Assembly: GCF_009768885.1 (NCBI RefSeq)
Contig: NZ_WSQA01000015.1
Coordinates: forward strand, 62,001 to 126,000
Source of the DNA: Sphingobacterium humi
GTDB taxonomy: Bacteria > Bacteroidota > Bacteroidia > Sphingobacteriales > Sphingobacteriaceae
DNA: 64,000 bases
Reading direction: 5' to 3'
The number at the start of each line of letters is the position of its first letter. The stretch's first letter is position 1. Under the pieces are notes generated by a model. It did no database searches. It had not been told where the DNA came from and saw nothing but the letters and a program-made list of their open reading frames with translations. Shown here in pieces: positions 1 through 6,851 of this stretch. The translations under genes and the position numbers were made by a program.

Positions 1-108
1 GACATTATTAAATTTCAGCCATTGGTCAGTATAAAGTTCCTGCCTTTCAATGGAACCGTTACTTTGTCCGATCTGGCTAAATCTCAGGTATCTTATCGCT
101 CTTTTCAT
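1..108 (-). CDS. Serine site-specific recombinase, N-terminal part (cut by window edge)
   Basis: Only the first 36 codons are inside the window. They start at the ATG whose complement is at 106-108 and read into the left edge. The beginning MKRAIRYLRFSQ followed by GQSNGSIERQ matches the catalytic N-terminus of resolvase/invertase-type large recombinases: a short beta strand, the YxRxS-like segment with the nucleophilic serine, then the S(I)ERQ motif. Such enzymes cut and rejoin DNA through a phosphoserine link. The start overlaps the upstream small ORF by 32 nt, which suggests translational coupling. It might be the integrase or resolvase of the element, but the rest of the gene is not visible. 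Confidence 0.72.
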   Translation of the reverse strand, partial: MKRAIRYLRFSQIGQSNGSIERQELYTDQWLKFNNV

Positions 109-250
109 AGTATTCTTTTAGGGTTACGGCTACGATAATCTCAGTGATTAAATTTACAAATTTTTCTTCTTTTTCACGCTCTCTTTGTTCAATTATTTCC
201 CTGATATTTTTGTCAATTTCCGGAGCTTTCTTTTGCTTATCGTTTTCCAT
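77..250 (-). CDS. Small charged hypothetical protein (57 aa) upstream of recombinase
   Basis: This 57-codon frame begins MENDKQKKAPEIDK and is dominated by Lys and Glu, with a predicted helical middle (REIIEQREREKEEK) followed by a short hydrophobic stretch (LITEIIVAVTL). It has a near-perfect Shine-Dalgarno sequence, AAGGAGG, about 6 nt before the ATG, which is unusual among its neighbours. Its 3' end overlaps the serine recombinase start by 32 nt. I do not recognise a family. The position suggests a small partner or regulator of the recombinase. Confidence 0.6.
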   Translation of the reverse strand: MENDKQKKAPEIDKNIREIIEQREREKEEKFVNLITEIIVAVTLKEYYEKSDKIPEI

Positions 251-396
251 CACTTGTTCCTCCTTTTTAAAGTTTTAAATAAGGTTATCCGTTTAGCAAT
301 CTTTATTTAAAGCTACTCTGAAACGTCAGCTGACCTTATTCAGTGGCATTCGCAGGTACTCTTTGTCTCGCTTAGACAATGCAGGGTAGTTTGTAT

Positions 397-431
397 AAAA
401 AAAAACGGTACAGATGATTGAACCTGTACCG
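397..431 (-). terminator. Intrinsic terminator of the tra operon
   Basis: Inverted arms CGGTACAG (406-413) and CTGTACCG (424-431) with a 10-nt loop are followed, on the minus strand, by nine consecutive T residues (complement of 397-405). It lies just after the last tra gene, traQ, and is the clearest rho-independent terminator in the window. Confidence 0.85.
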
Positions 432-473
432 CTTTCTTCATGATGTTTTATAATGAGCTTATCGGGGTATAAA

Positions 474-926
474 TTATTGTAACTCCCTGTTGTTAAACTG
501 GAAACTTATCTGTTTTTCATTCCCGAAGTTGTCCGAAATCCAAATATCAAACGACTGTGATACGGTCGATTGCGAAGTGTAATACAACCTAAACTGTGTC
601 TGTGGCAACAGGTACAGGTCATTGGGCTTATACGGTGGTTCGTTGTAATAGCGCAATGCTCCCTGACCGTCAAACTGGAAATAGCGGATAAAATATTTCG
701 CATCGCTGAAATTGCCCGACCGTTGAACGGTAATCCGTATTTCAACGGTCTGCCCGTTCGTCACCTCTTTGGGTACAGGCATCACCTGTACCTCAAAAGG
801 GTAATTCTGTTTGATGTCGAGTTCGTCTTTTTCGCACGAGGTCAGCACCACGGAGCAGACCAACATCGCCAAGAGCATGAACGATGCCTGTAAATGAAGC
901 CTGTATTTTCTGATTAATGTTTTCAT
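474..926 (-). CDS. traQ: Conjugal transfer lipoprotein TraQ (DUF3872)
   Basis: A 150-aa protein with a lipoprotein signal: a basic N-terminus, a hydrophobic stretch (about residues 13-29) and the lipobox-like LTSC, with Cys at residue 31. The mature part is beta-rich and matches what I recall of the DUF3872/TraQ family, the last protein of Bacteroidetes tra operons. It follows traO by 11 nt and is followed by the operon terminator. The role is inferred from family and position: an envelope component of the mating apparatus. Its biochemical function is not known from sequence. Confidence 0.82.
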   Translation of the reverse strand: MKTLIRKYRLHLQASFMLLAMLVCSVVLTSCEKDELDIKQNYPFEVQVMPVPKEVTNGQTVEIRITVQRSGNFSDAKYFIRYFQFDGQGALRYYNEPPYKPNDLYLLPQTQFRLYYTSQSTVSQSFDIWISDNFGNEKQISFQFNNRELQ

Positions 927-937
927 TGCAAATCATT

Positions 938-1495
938 TTAAAAATTAAACCTTAGTCCAATCCCTGTCGATGGACGAAACTGTTTCAAATCCGTACCCCA
1001 AAGCACTTTTGTCCGCCCTTGCAGGAGCAGGACAAAACGGTCGGACAGGTACGTTTCAAGTGTGAGCCGTCCACCTGAACCATAGACAAAATTGTCTTTG
1101 TCAAGGATGGTTGAGCCGTCCGGTAGTATTGCCTCGCTCCTGTTGATGGTTTCGTAACCTGCCACGGCTGTAAGCCCTGCATTCAGTGTGATGGTCTTCC
1201 GTGCATCGCCCAATAGCTGAAGACTGTAACCCACCTCGCCCGTATAGGTTTCGAGCGGTATCTGTACATCCCTGTAACCGGAAAATTGATGGGCATATTC
1301 CGCACCCCATATCCAGTAATTGCCGTTCTTTCCGTTCACGGTAAGGGTCAAATTCAGATAGTAATTGTCGCTCACTTCTTTGGACAGCATACCTGCGTTT
1401 ACTTCCAATCCCTTTTGCTTGGGGAGCATTCGCTGTGACTGTACCGCCGTGATGCTCCACATGGCAAGCACCACGGCAAAAATGTATTTTATCAT
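938..1495 (-). CDS. traO: Conjugal transfer protein TraO
   Basis: A 185-aa protein with an N-terminal signal peptide ending near AVQSQ. The body is rich in alternating aromatic and polar beta strands, and the C-terminus GIGLRFNF ends in Phe like an outer-membrane beta-barrel. The segments RMLPKQKGLEVNAG, LETYTGEVGYSLQLLGDARK and LETYLSDRFVLLLQGRTKV are typical of the TraO family of Bacteroidetes conjugative transposons. TraO probably sits in the outer membrane as part of the transfer channel or its collar. It lies between traN and traQ with short gaps, so it is co-transcribed with them. Confidence 0.88.
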   Translation of the reverse strand: MIKYIFAVVLAMWSITAVQSQRMLPKQKGLEVNAGMLSKEVSDNYYLNLTLTVNGKNGNYWIWGAEYAHQFSGYRDVQIPLETYTGEVGYSLQLLGDARKTITLNAGLTAVAGYETINRSEAILPDGSTILDKDNFVYGSGGRLTLETYLSDRFVLLLQGRTKVLWGTDLKQFRPSTGIGLRFNF

Positions 1496-1512
1496 TGTTC
1501 TTTCGTTTTGGG

Positions 1513-2415
1513 TTAATTAATCTTTAGGTGCATATCGTTTATCAACTTGGCATTTACGAGGTCTGAATTTTCCACCTGCAATACCTGTTGTCTGCCACCG
1601 TTCTTTTCAAAGATTTCAATCACGAGTACCTTGTCGTCCGTGATGGTAAATTGGTCAAGCAGGAACACGTTTTGGTCGGTCGTATTGCCCGTGATTTCGC
1701 CGAGCGTTTTGTACATCCGCAGTGGTTGCATTGCCTTTTCCTGTACCACGGTACGCTTGGCGACTTTCTTGTCCACCACCTTGAAATTCACAAAATCAAT
1801 ATTGAACGGCACATTGCTTTTGTTGCGCAGTTCCGTATGGAAATAGAATTTTCCATGATGCACGTAGATACCTTTCAGCAGGAATTGTATGCCATAGCTT
1901 TTCGACCCGATATGCTTTACAATCCGTTTGTTTTTCTTGTAAATCGTTTCCATGAGCAAGCCTGCCAGTGACGGAGAATTGCCCCCTAATTCCTCAAACA
2001 GAACATCGTTGCCGTTTTCCCTGTCCGATGCCTTTTGCATCGTCAGCAAATCATAATTCAACGCCAGCGGATAAGCACTGTAAAAGACGTTGAAATTGTA
2101 GAAACGACCATCGTCCGTAATAACCGAAAAATTGGTTTCCTCGTCAAAATCCCTTACGCTTGCCTTAATGCGCAAGACGTTTTCCGCATCTTCGGCTTTG
2201 CCTGCGATAAGGTATTCACTGCCCAAATCCACGTAGCGGATAGCGGACGGAAATATCAGATGCGAGGTTTTACTGTACGTCACCTGCATTTCGTAAGGCT
2301 CTACCTTGCCCATACTCAATTTTGTGGTATTGGATGCAACTTGCTGTGCATTTGCGCCTGTGATAAATATTGTCAAACAGACCATTGCCAAGAGGCTTTT
2401 AAATATTGCTTTCAT
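1513..2415 (-). CDS. traN: Conjugal transfer protein TraN (DUF4138)
   Basis: A 300-aa secreted protein with signal peptide (cleavage near residue 23, ANAQQ). The family is recognised from its place between traM and traO, its length, and segments such as YLIAGKAEDAENVLRIKA and the region near residues 175-215 (YGIQFLLKGIYVHHGKFYFH). DUF4138/TraN proteins are thought to form the periplasmic or outer-membrane part of the Bacteroidetes mating channel, comparable to VirB9 by position, although homology is not visible here. It is 24 nt downstream of traM and 17 nt upstream of traO. Confidence 0.85.
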   Translation of the reverse strand: MKAIFKSLLAMVCLTIFITGANAQQVASNTTKLSMGKVEPYEMQVTYSKTSHLIFPSAIRYVDLGSEYLIAGKAEDAENVLRIKASVRDFDEETNFSVITDDGRFYNFNVFYSAYPLALNYDLLTMQKASDRENGNDVLFEELGGNSPSLAGLLMETIYKKNKRIVKHIGSKSYGIQFLLKGIYVHHGKFYFHTELRNKSNVPFNIDFVNFKVVDKKVAKRTVVQEKAMQPLRMYKTLGEITGNTTDQNVFLLDQFTITDDKVLVIEIFEKNGGRQQVLQVENSDLVNAKLINDMHLKIN

Positions 2416-2439
2416 TTTCGTTTTTATTTTAGTTGAACA

Positions 2440-3765
2440 TTAGTTTTTTGAAACAAGGAAAATTTGATGACCGGCTTTGACGATTACTTTGGGTGTCCTC
2501 ACTTTCTTAGAGAAGTATCCCGATACACCCTGCACCACACCACGGGAAAGGTCGCCTGCCATCTGTTGACCTGCCGAGCGTGTCATCATAATGGACGTGC
2601 CGGAGGTTTGGCTCATGTTGGAGGCTATCTCACTTAGGGCGTTCATTTCGGGCGAATATGGCACATATAGCCCTTGCTGTCCGTCCACATCGTACACGGT
2701 TATATCGACCGGAATAATGTTGCCCTCATATTCGATGGACGTTACTTTTAACTGCAACCTGCCACCTTGAAACTTGGCATTTGCCGTTAGTACCGTTCCT
2801 GCCGGAATGGAGCGGACAGGTGTTTTTGCCATTTCCAACAGGCGCAAACGCACACCGTTTTCACCCGTTACGACCTGTGTTTCCTGTACCACTGCCTTGA
2901 TGCTGTTTTTGGGCTGTATGACCTGTTCCGAAACACCTGCCGTATAAAAGCCACGGTTTCGGGTTTCGTTCCAGTTTGCCAAAAAAGCACTGTCGGTCGG
3001 TTCACGGTACAATGCGGAAACCGTGTTTTTCCTTACAGGAGTGAATGCCACAAAATGCTCCTTTTGTGAGGCACTCTTTGCGGAAACCATTGTGTCCGTA
3101 CTGTTTGGCTGTGCAGGAGTTTGTGGCAGGTAACGGGAAGCCATTTCGTATGACTTTTCCATCAAAGCCAGTTGGTCTTCCATTGTCGTTACAGGCGGTA
3201 TGTCTTTTTCTGCCAACTGTTCTTTGAGTTCCTCAATCTGTTTGCCGAGTTCCTGCGTTTCGTAATCGCTGTTGTCGTAGAACGAGGTCAGCGTACTTTG
3301 CGCATGGCGGTAACTGTTCAGAGCAGGGTTGCTGTTCCTGCGTGTACCACCGCCGTCAGCGTAGCTGTCTTCGTATTCCTCATCCGGTTGCTCCGCTTCC
3401 GGATCGGCGGTACTGTCCTCGTTCCAATAGTCGGATAGTGACAGGAGCGCATTGCGCTTTTCCTGCATTTTCTGTTCGAGCATTTCCTGTTCATAAGCCT
3501 TTTGCTTATCGGATTGAAGCCCTGCATCGCTTGCCTGCGGTACGGCATCGTTCAGACCAATATCCTCGACCGTTTTCTTATCGGAGGACGGTTTGAAGAT
3601 TAGGTACATACAGCCGAGAAACACCACGCCCATAAGGGCAAAAATGATAGGTTTCTTTAGCTTGTCAGCTTTGTTCTGCACCCCGTCTTGGGTCGCATCC
3701 ATTCCGTTTTTCGGGTCGTCATCTTCGACCCTAAAACTCACCTTTTTGTTTTCACTGTTTTTCAT
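2440..3765 (-). CDS. traM: Conjugative transposon protein TraM
   Basis: A 441-aa bitopic protein: a short charged cytoplasmic N-terminus, one membrane helix at about residues 38-58 (IIFALMGVVFLGCMYLIF), a long Gln/Glu-rich, partly coiled-coil linker (residues 80-200), and a C-terminal beta domain (about 270-441) ending in GHQIFLVSKN. This is the VirB10-like layout expected of TraM, an energy-sensing scaffold linking inner and outer membranes in type IV secretion. The C-terminal region with GTVLTANAKFQGGRLQ is typical of the family. It is 57 nt after the traL-position gene. Confidence 0.87.
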   Translation of the reverse strand: MKNSENKKVSFRVEDDDPKNGMDATQDGVQNKADKLKKPIIFALMGVVFLGCMYLIFKPSSDKKTVEDIGLNDAVPQASDAGLQSDKQKAYEQEMLEQKMQEKRNALLSLSDYWNEDSTADPEAEQPDEEYEDSYADGGGTRRNSNPALNSYRHAQSTLTSFYDNSDYETQELGKQIEELKEQLAEKDIPPVTTMEDQLALMEKSYEMASRYLPQTPAQPNSTDTMVSAKSASQKEHFVAFTPVRKNTVSALYREPTDSAFLANWNETRNRGFYTAGVSEQVIQPKNSIKAVVQETQVVTGENGVRLRLLEMAKTPVRSIPAGTVLTANAKFQGGRLQLKVTSIEYEGNIIPVDITVYDVDGQQGLYVPYSPEMNALSEIASNMSQTSGTSIMMTRSAGQQMAGDLSRGVVQGVSGYFSKKVRTPKVIVKAGHQIFLVSKN

Positions 3766-3799
3766 CGCTATAATTTGTTTTTAAATTGTGATGAAGCTT

Positions 3800-3839
3800 G
3801 CATGAGTTGAGCGTATGCTTTTTTAAGGGCAACTCATGC
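3800..3839. repeat. 10-bp inverted repeat spanning the end of traL
   Basis: GCATGAGTTG (3800-3809) and its exact complement CAACTCATGC (3830-3839) surround a 20-nt spacer. The right arm encodes the last residues of the TraL-position protein (..SCMSC.), so the hairpin straddles its stop codon. There is no T-tract, so it may be an RNA stability or attenuation element between traL and traM rather than a terminator. Confidence 0.5.
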
Positions 3840-4116
3840 AGGATTCATGATTTTTATCTTTTAAGATTGTTATACTGTCCTGCGTTGATACCGAGGAATT
3901 ATTTTGCCTAATGGGGTTTTCGATATGCTCAATGGTCATGGTATTATCGGAATGCGCTACATCGTAGCACACTTCGAGCAGTACGATGAAGGACAGCAGT
4001 GCATAGCCTGCAAAGAGCAACAACGTTTTACGCTGTTGCTCTTTAACTGGCATCGCCCGCCACTTTCTATCGAGCTTGTCAAACCAATTACTGATTTCTA
4101 TTCTTAGCTTTTTCAT
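3823..4116 (-). CDS. traL: TraL-like small membrane protein of the tra operon
   Basis: A 97-aa protein with a basic amphipathic N-terminus (MKKLRIEISNWFDKLDRKW), one membrane helix at about residues 31-50 (LLLFAGYALLSFIVLLEVCYD) and a short polar C-terminal tail. Size, topology and position between traK and traM fit TraL of Bacteroidetes conjugative transposons. The assignment rests mostly on position because such short proteins diverge strongly. The tail ends with two cysteines (SCMSCP) encoded within an inverted repeat, so its last residues may be a local addition. Confidence 0.65.
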   Translation of the reverse strand: MKKLRIEISNWFDKLDRKWRAMPVKEQQRKTLLLFAGYALLSFIVLLEVCYDVAHSDNTMTIEHIENPIRQNNSSVSTQDSITILKDKNHESCMSCP

Positions 4117-4129
4117 GCGTTAATCTGTT

Positions 4130-4549
4130 TTAGAAACTGAACCGCTTTGGCCTGAGAACCGCCTTTTGCCCAGGTGCATCGCTCACCATTGCGATTGCCT
4201 CTTTTGCTTTTGGGGCGGTCACTACGGACAGGTTGGTTAGTTTCTCTTGTTTCAGTAATTGCCCGAACTGGTCTTTTCTCGTAACCTCCATTTTATTGAG
4301 GAAGAATTTGCCGTTTAGGTATTTCACCCACATACAGCATTCTACACGGGGTTTGTTATCGCCTGTCCATTGCAGGTAGCCTGTCAGCAACAAGTCCTGT
4401 TTGGCTACACCTTTGGGGTTGTCGGCGAGGTATTCGCTGATGCTGTCTTTCAATTTTCCGGCATACGCCCCCTGCGTTTGGAAATAGCCGTCATATCCTT
4501 TGGCGGTAAGGATTTTGGCAAACATGCCCAAATCTGATATTGCTTCCAT
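4130..4549 (-). CDS. Hypothetical protein in the tra operon between traK and traL
   Basis: A 139-aa soluble-looking protein without signal peptide or membrane helix. It starts 10 nt after the traK stop and ends 13 nt before the traL-position gene, so it is clearly in the operon. Visible features are an alpha-rich N-terminal half, the segment LLTGYLQWTGDNKPRVECCMW and a basic C-terminal tail (RPKRFSF). I do not recognise a characterised family. Its conserved-looking position suggests an accessory cytoplasmic component of transfer, but nothing in the sequence shows its activity. Confidence 0.6.
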   Translation of the reverse strand: MEAISDLGMFAKILTAKGYDGYFQTQGAYAGKLKDSISEYLADNPKGVAKQDLLLTGYLQWTGDNKPRVECCMWVKYLNGKFFLNKMEVTRKDQFGQLLKQEKLTNLSVVTAPKAKEAIAMVSDAPGQKAVLRPKRFSF

Positions 4550-4559
4550 AATCTTGATT

Positions 4560-5183
4560 TTAGCGGTCTATGACTTCAACATCCCTGTTTTCCAACACGG
4601 CAAATTTTTCGATATTGAAACCTTGCGGATTGTTGTCTGAACGAACGGAGTTGACGAGGTAGCAGGAGGTTATAAGGCTGCGCCTTGTCACGTTGCTTGA
4701 CCTGATGATAAACTGTTTTGCATACGTCCTAATGGCATAGGGATAGGTATCGAAGTTGCAGACCACGCTGTCCACTTCGATCCGCTGTTGCACATTGCCC
4801 GAAATGATACGGTTGTAATAGCCTTTTTCCGAAAGGTCTTTGTAGTAATCGAATGCCGATTTGTCGGCAAGATTAAAAGCCCTTTTCATGTTGCTTTCGA
4901 TAGCGTTTTTATCCGGTGCGAGCGTAAAGAACAGTTCATGGAAACGCTTAACGTGTTCCCTTGCCTCAACAGGTCTGTTGAGGCTCGCATCTTGCGAGAG
5001 TGCCAACATAAGAGATTTGCCATTGTCCAGCACATAAACCTTTTGACGTTGTGCTTCCGCAAACTGATATGCTTTCCATACGCTAAAGCCTACCACACCA
5101 GTACAGAGTACCGCAAATACGATGGCGTACAGTCTTATCTGTCTAAAACTGTTTTCGATATTTCTTAGTGTTTTAAATTCCAT
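4560..5183 (-). CDS. traK: Conjugative transposon protein TraK
   Basis: A 207-aa protein with a short cytoplasmic N-terminus (MEFKTLRNIENSFRQIRLY), a single membrane helix at about residues 18-38 and a periplasmic domain that includes the segments HVKRFHELFFTLAPD and NAIESNMKRAFNLADKS. These features and its position after traJ are typical of TraK, a VirB8-like assembly factor of the inner-membrane complex. It is separated from traJ by 12 nt. Confidence comes from topology, length and order together. Confidence 0.88.
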   Translation of the reverse strand: MEFKTLRNIENSFRQIRLYAIVFAVLCTGVVGFSVWKAYQFAEAQRQKVYVLDNGKSLMLALSQDASLNRPVEAREHVKRFHELFFTLAPDKNAIESNMKRAFNLADKSAFDYYKDLSEKGYYNRIISGNVQQRIEVDSVVCNFDTYPYAIRTYAKQFIIRSSNVTRRSLITSCYLVNSVRSDNNPQGFNIEKFAVLENRDVEVIDR

Positions 5184-5195
5184 TGCTTTCTGATT

Positions 5196-6191
5196 TTATT
5201 TGTTCATTAACCTGCCACCTATATTGCCTGCCACTGCTCCTGTACCGGCTCCGGCGATGTTGCCTGTTTTTGATGCTGTCTGATTGACGTTGCGCATGAA
5301 GTTGCTTGCACCTCCAGATTGGATAACCCAATTTGCCACTGTAGGTATGGTGAAGTAGCCCACGATGCCAATTATCATGAAGATGGTATATACAGAATTG
5401 GATGTGTCGGGAATAAATAAAGGATCGGCAAGCATTTCTATATCACGTTCGATAATGAGGGTCTGTATCTTGGCGAGCATAGAGCTGAACATATCTGCAA
5501 TGGGCAACCATAAGTACACGCTGATATACCGGGTCAGCCATTGCGTTAGTGTGGACTGGAAACCATCCCATACTGAAATAGCAAAGGCTATTGGCCCGAG
5601 TATAGACAACACGATAAGGAAAAACGTCCGAATGGTATCTATGACCAGAGCGGCAGCCTGAAAAAGTACTTCAAGCAGGTTGCGAAACCAGTTCTTTACA
5701 GATTGTTCCATACTGTACATGCCTTTTTCGATGTACATACCTGACATTGTTACCAAATCCGATGGCGACCAGCCCAGTTCCTCCAGCTTTTTATCGAATT
5801 CCTCATTATTGACGAGGTAGGCGGTTTCTGGATTGCGGAGCATTGCCTCCCGTTCCAACAAGTCTTTTTGTTGCTGTAACTTGTTTAGGTCAAGCACCTG
5901 GTTTTCGAGCATGGCATTTGTGCCTTTTACCACAGGGCTTAATACCGCATTGATAGTTCCCAATACGATGGTCGGGAAGAACATAATGCAAAGCCCGAGT
6001 GCAAACGGACGGAGCAACGGGAATACGTCAATTGGTTCGGCACGGCTTAAAGCCTGCCACACTTTCAGTGCTACGTAGAACAGTGCGCCCAATCCGGCGA
6101 TGCCCTTAGCCACTGCCGCCATATCGGCTGACAGTGGGAGCATCTCATCATAGAGCGATCGCAGGAGTTCGTGAAGATTATTCCATTCCAT
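5196..6191 (-). CDS. traJ: Conjugative transposon protein TraJ (polytopic membrane protein)
   Basis: The protein has 331 aa from the ATG at 6191. A TTG four codons upstream would overlap the traI stop, so the ATG is preferred. Several hydrophobic helices are visible, including ALFYVALKVWQALS, FALGLCIMFFPTIVLG, FFLIVLSILGPIAFAISVW and YTIFMIIGIVGYFTIPTVANWVI. The C-terminus is Gly/Ala-rich (GNIAGAGTGAVAGNIGGRL). This fits TraJ, a VirB6-like inner-membrane channel protein. The motif SVWDGFQSTLTQWLTRYI is characteristic of the family. It lies between traI and traK. Confidence 0.88.
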   Translation of the reverse strand: MEWNNLHELLRSLYDEMLPLSADMAAVAKGIAGLGALFYVALKVWQALSRAEPIDVFPLLRPFALGLCIMFFPTIVLGTINAVLSPVVKGTNAMLENQVLDLNKLQQQKDLLEREAMLRNPETAYLVNNEEFDKKLEELGWSPSDLVTMSGMYIEKGMYSMEQSVKNWFRNLLEVLFQAAALVIDTIRTFFLIVLSILGPIAFAISVWDGFQSTLTQWLTRYISVYLWLPIADMFSSMLAKIQTLIIERDIEMLADPLFIPDTSNSVYTIFMIIGIVGYFTIPTVANWVIQSGGASNFMRNVNQTASKTGNIAGAGTGAVAGNIGGRLMNK

Positions 6192-6196
6192 AGCTT

Positions 6197-6829
6197 CTAC
6201 CAATATTTTTGTTCAGATGTTCCATAGAGATCAATCACCCTTTTGGTGTTGTTCTGTTTCTTCGCCCTCAGAATGCTTACGGAGATATTCTTGTTGGTAT
6301 AGTAGCGTACAAGGCTGTGATAATCCTTGACCTCTTTGTATACCTTGTCGATGATGTCCATGCGTTCCTTATCATTTAAAGAAAGCGAGGTCGAGGTAAC
6401 AATCTGTTTCAGCTCTTTGAGCAGTTCGGTACTTTCATTCAAGAGCACGGCATAACCGTTGGCAATTGCCGAGAGTTCCCGCGGGGTGAAATGGGGGTCG
6501 TTCATCATTTTGCCGAAATTCTGAACATACATTTCGGATACTTCACCCACAAGCAGAACGGTCTGTTGTACTTTTCGGGCATCTTTCACGAGGTTGTTGA
6601 CGGCTTTGAGCTTGTCGTAATATTCCTTTCCCTGTTCATAAACTTTTTTGACCTCATTGAAATTTTTTACAACGTTTGAAACGGTGGAGGACGTTTGTAC
6701 GATTTCATTCGCACTGTTGAGAATGCCTGACGCTAAATTTAAAGGGTCAGTTACTACAAATTGCGCCTTAGCGGACGGTGCAACGGCAAGCATAAGAGCC
6801 GTACACACCAGTAAAATTGTGTTTTTCAT
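6197..6829 (-). CDS. traI: DUF4141 secreted transfer protein (TraI position)
   Basis: The 210-aa form is chosen, starting at ATG 6829, because a clear signal peptide begins there (MKNTILLVCTALMLAVAPSAKAQ, cleavage after AKA). An upstream extension would only hide it. The mature protein is helical, with the family-like stretch VVTDPLNLASGILNSANEIV and the long helix NFNEVKKVYEQGKEYYDKLK. In Bacteroidetes conjugative transposons the DUF4141 protein follows the TraG ATPase and is considered a VirB5-like periplasmic component. It is 22 nt after traG and abuts traJ. Confidence 0.85.
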   Translation of the reverse strand: MKNTILLVCTALMLAVAPSAKAQFVVTDPLNLASGILNSANEIVQTSSTVSNVVKNFNEVKKVYEQGKEYYDKLKAVNNLVKDARKVQQTVLLVGEVSEMYVQNFGKMMNDPHFTPRELSAIANGYAVLLNESTELLKELKQIVTSTSLSLNDKERMDIIDKVYKEVKDYHSLVRYYTNKNISVSILRAKKQNNTKRVIDLYGTSEQKYW

Positions 6830-6851
6830 TGTTTTCTTATTTTTAAAATGA

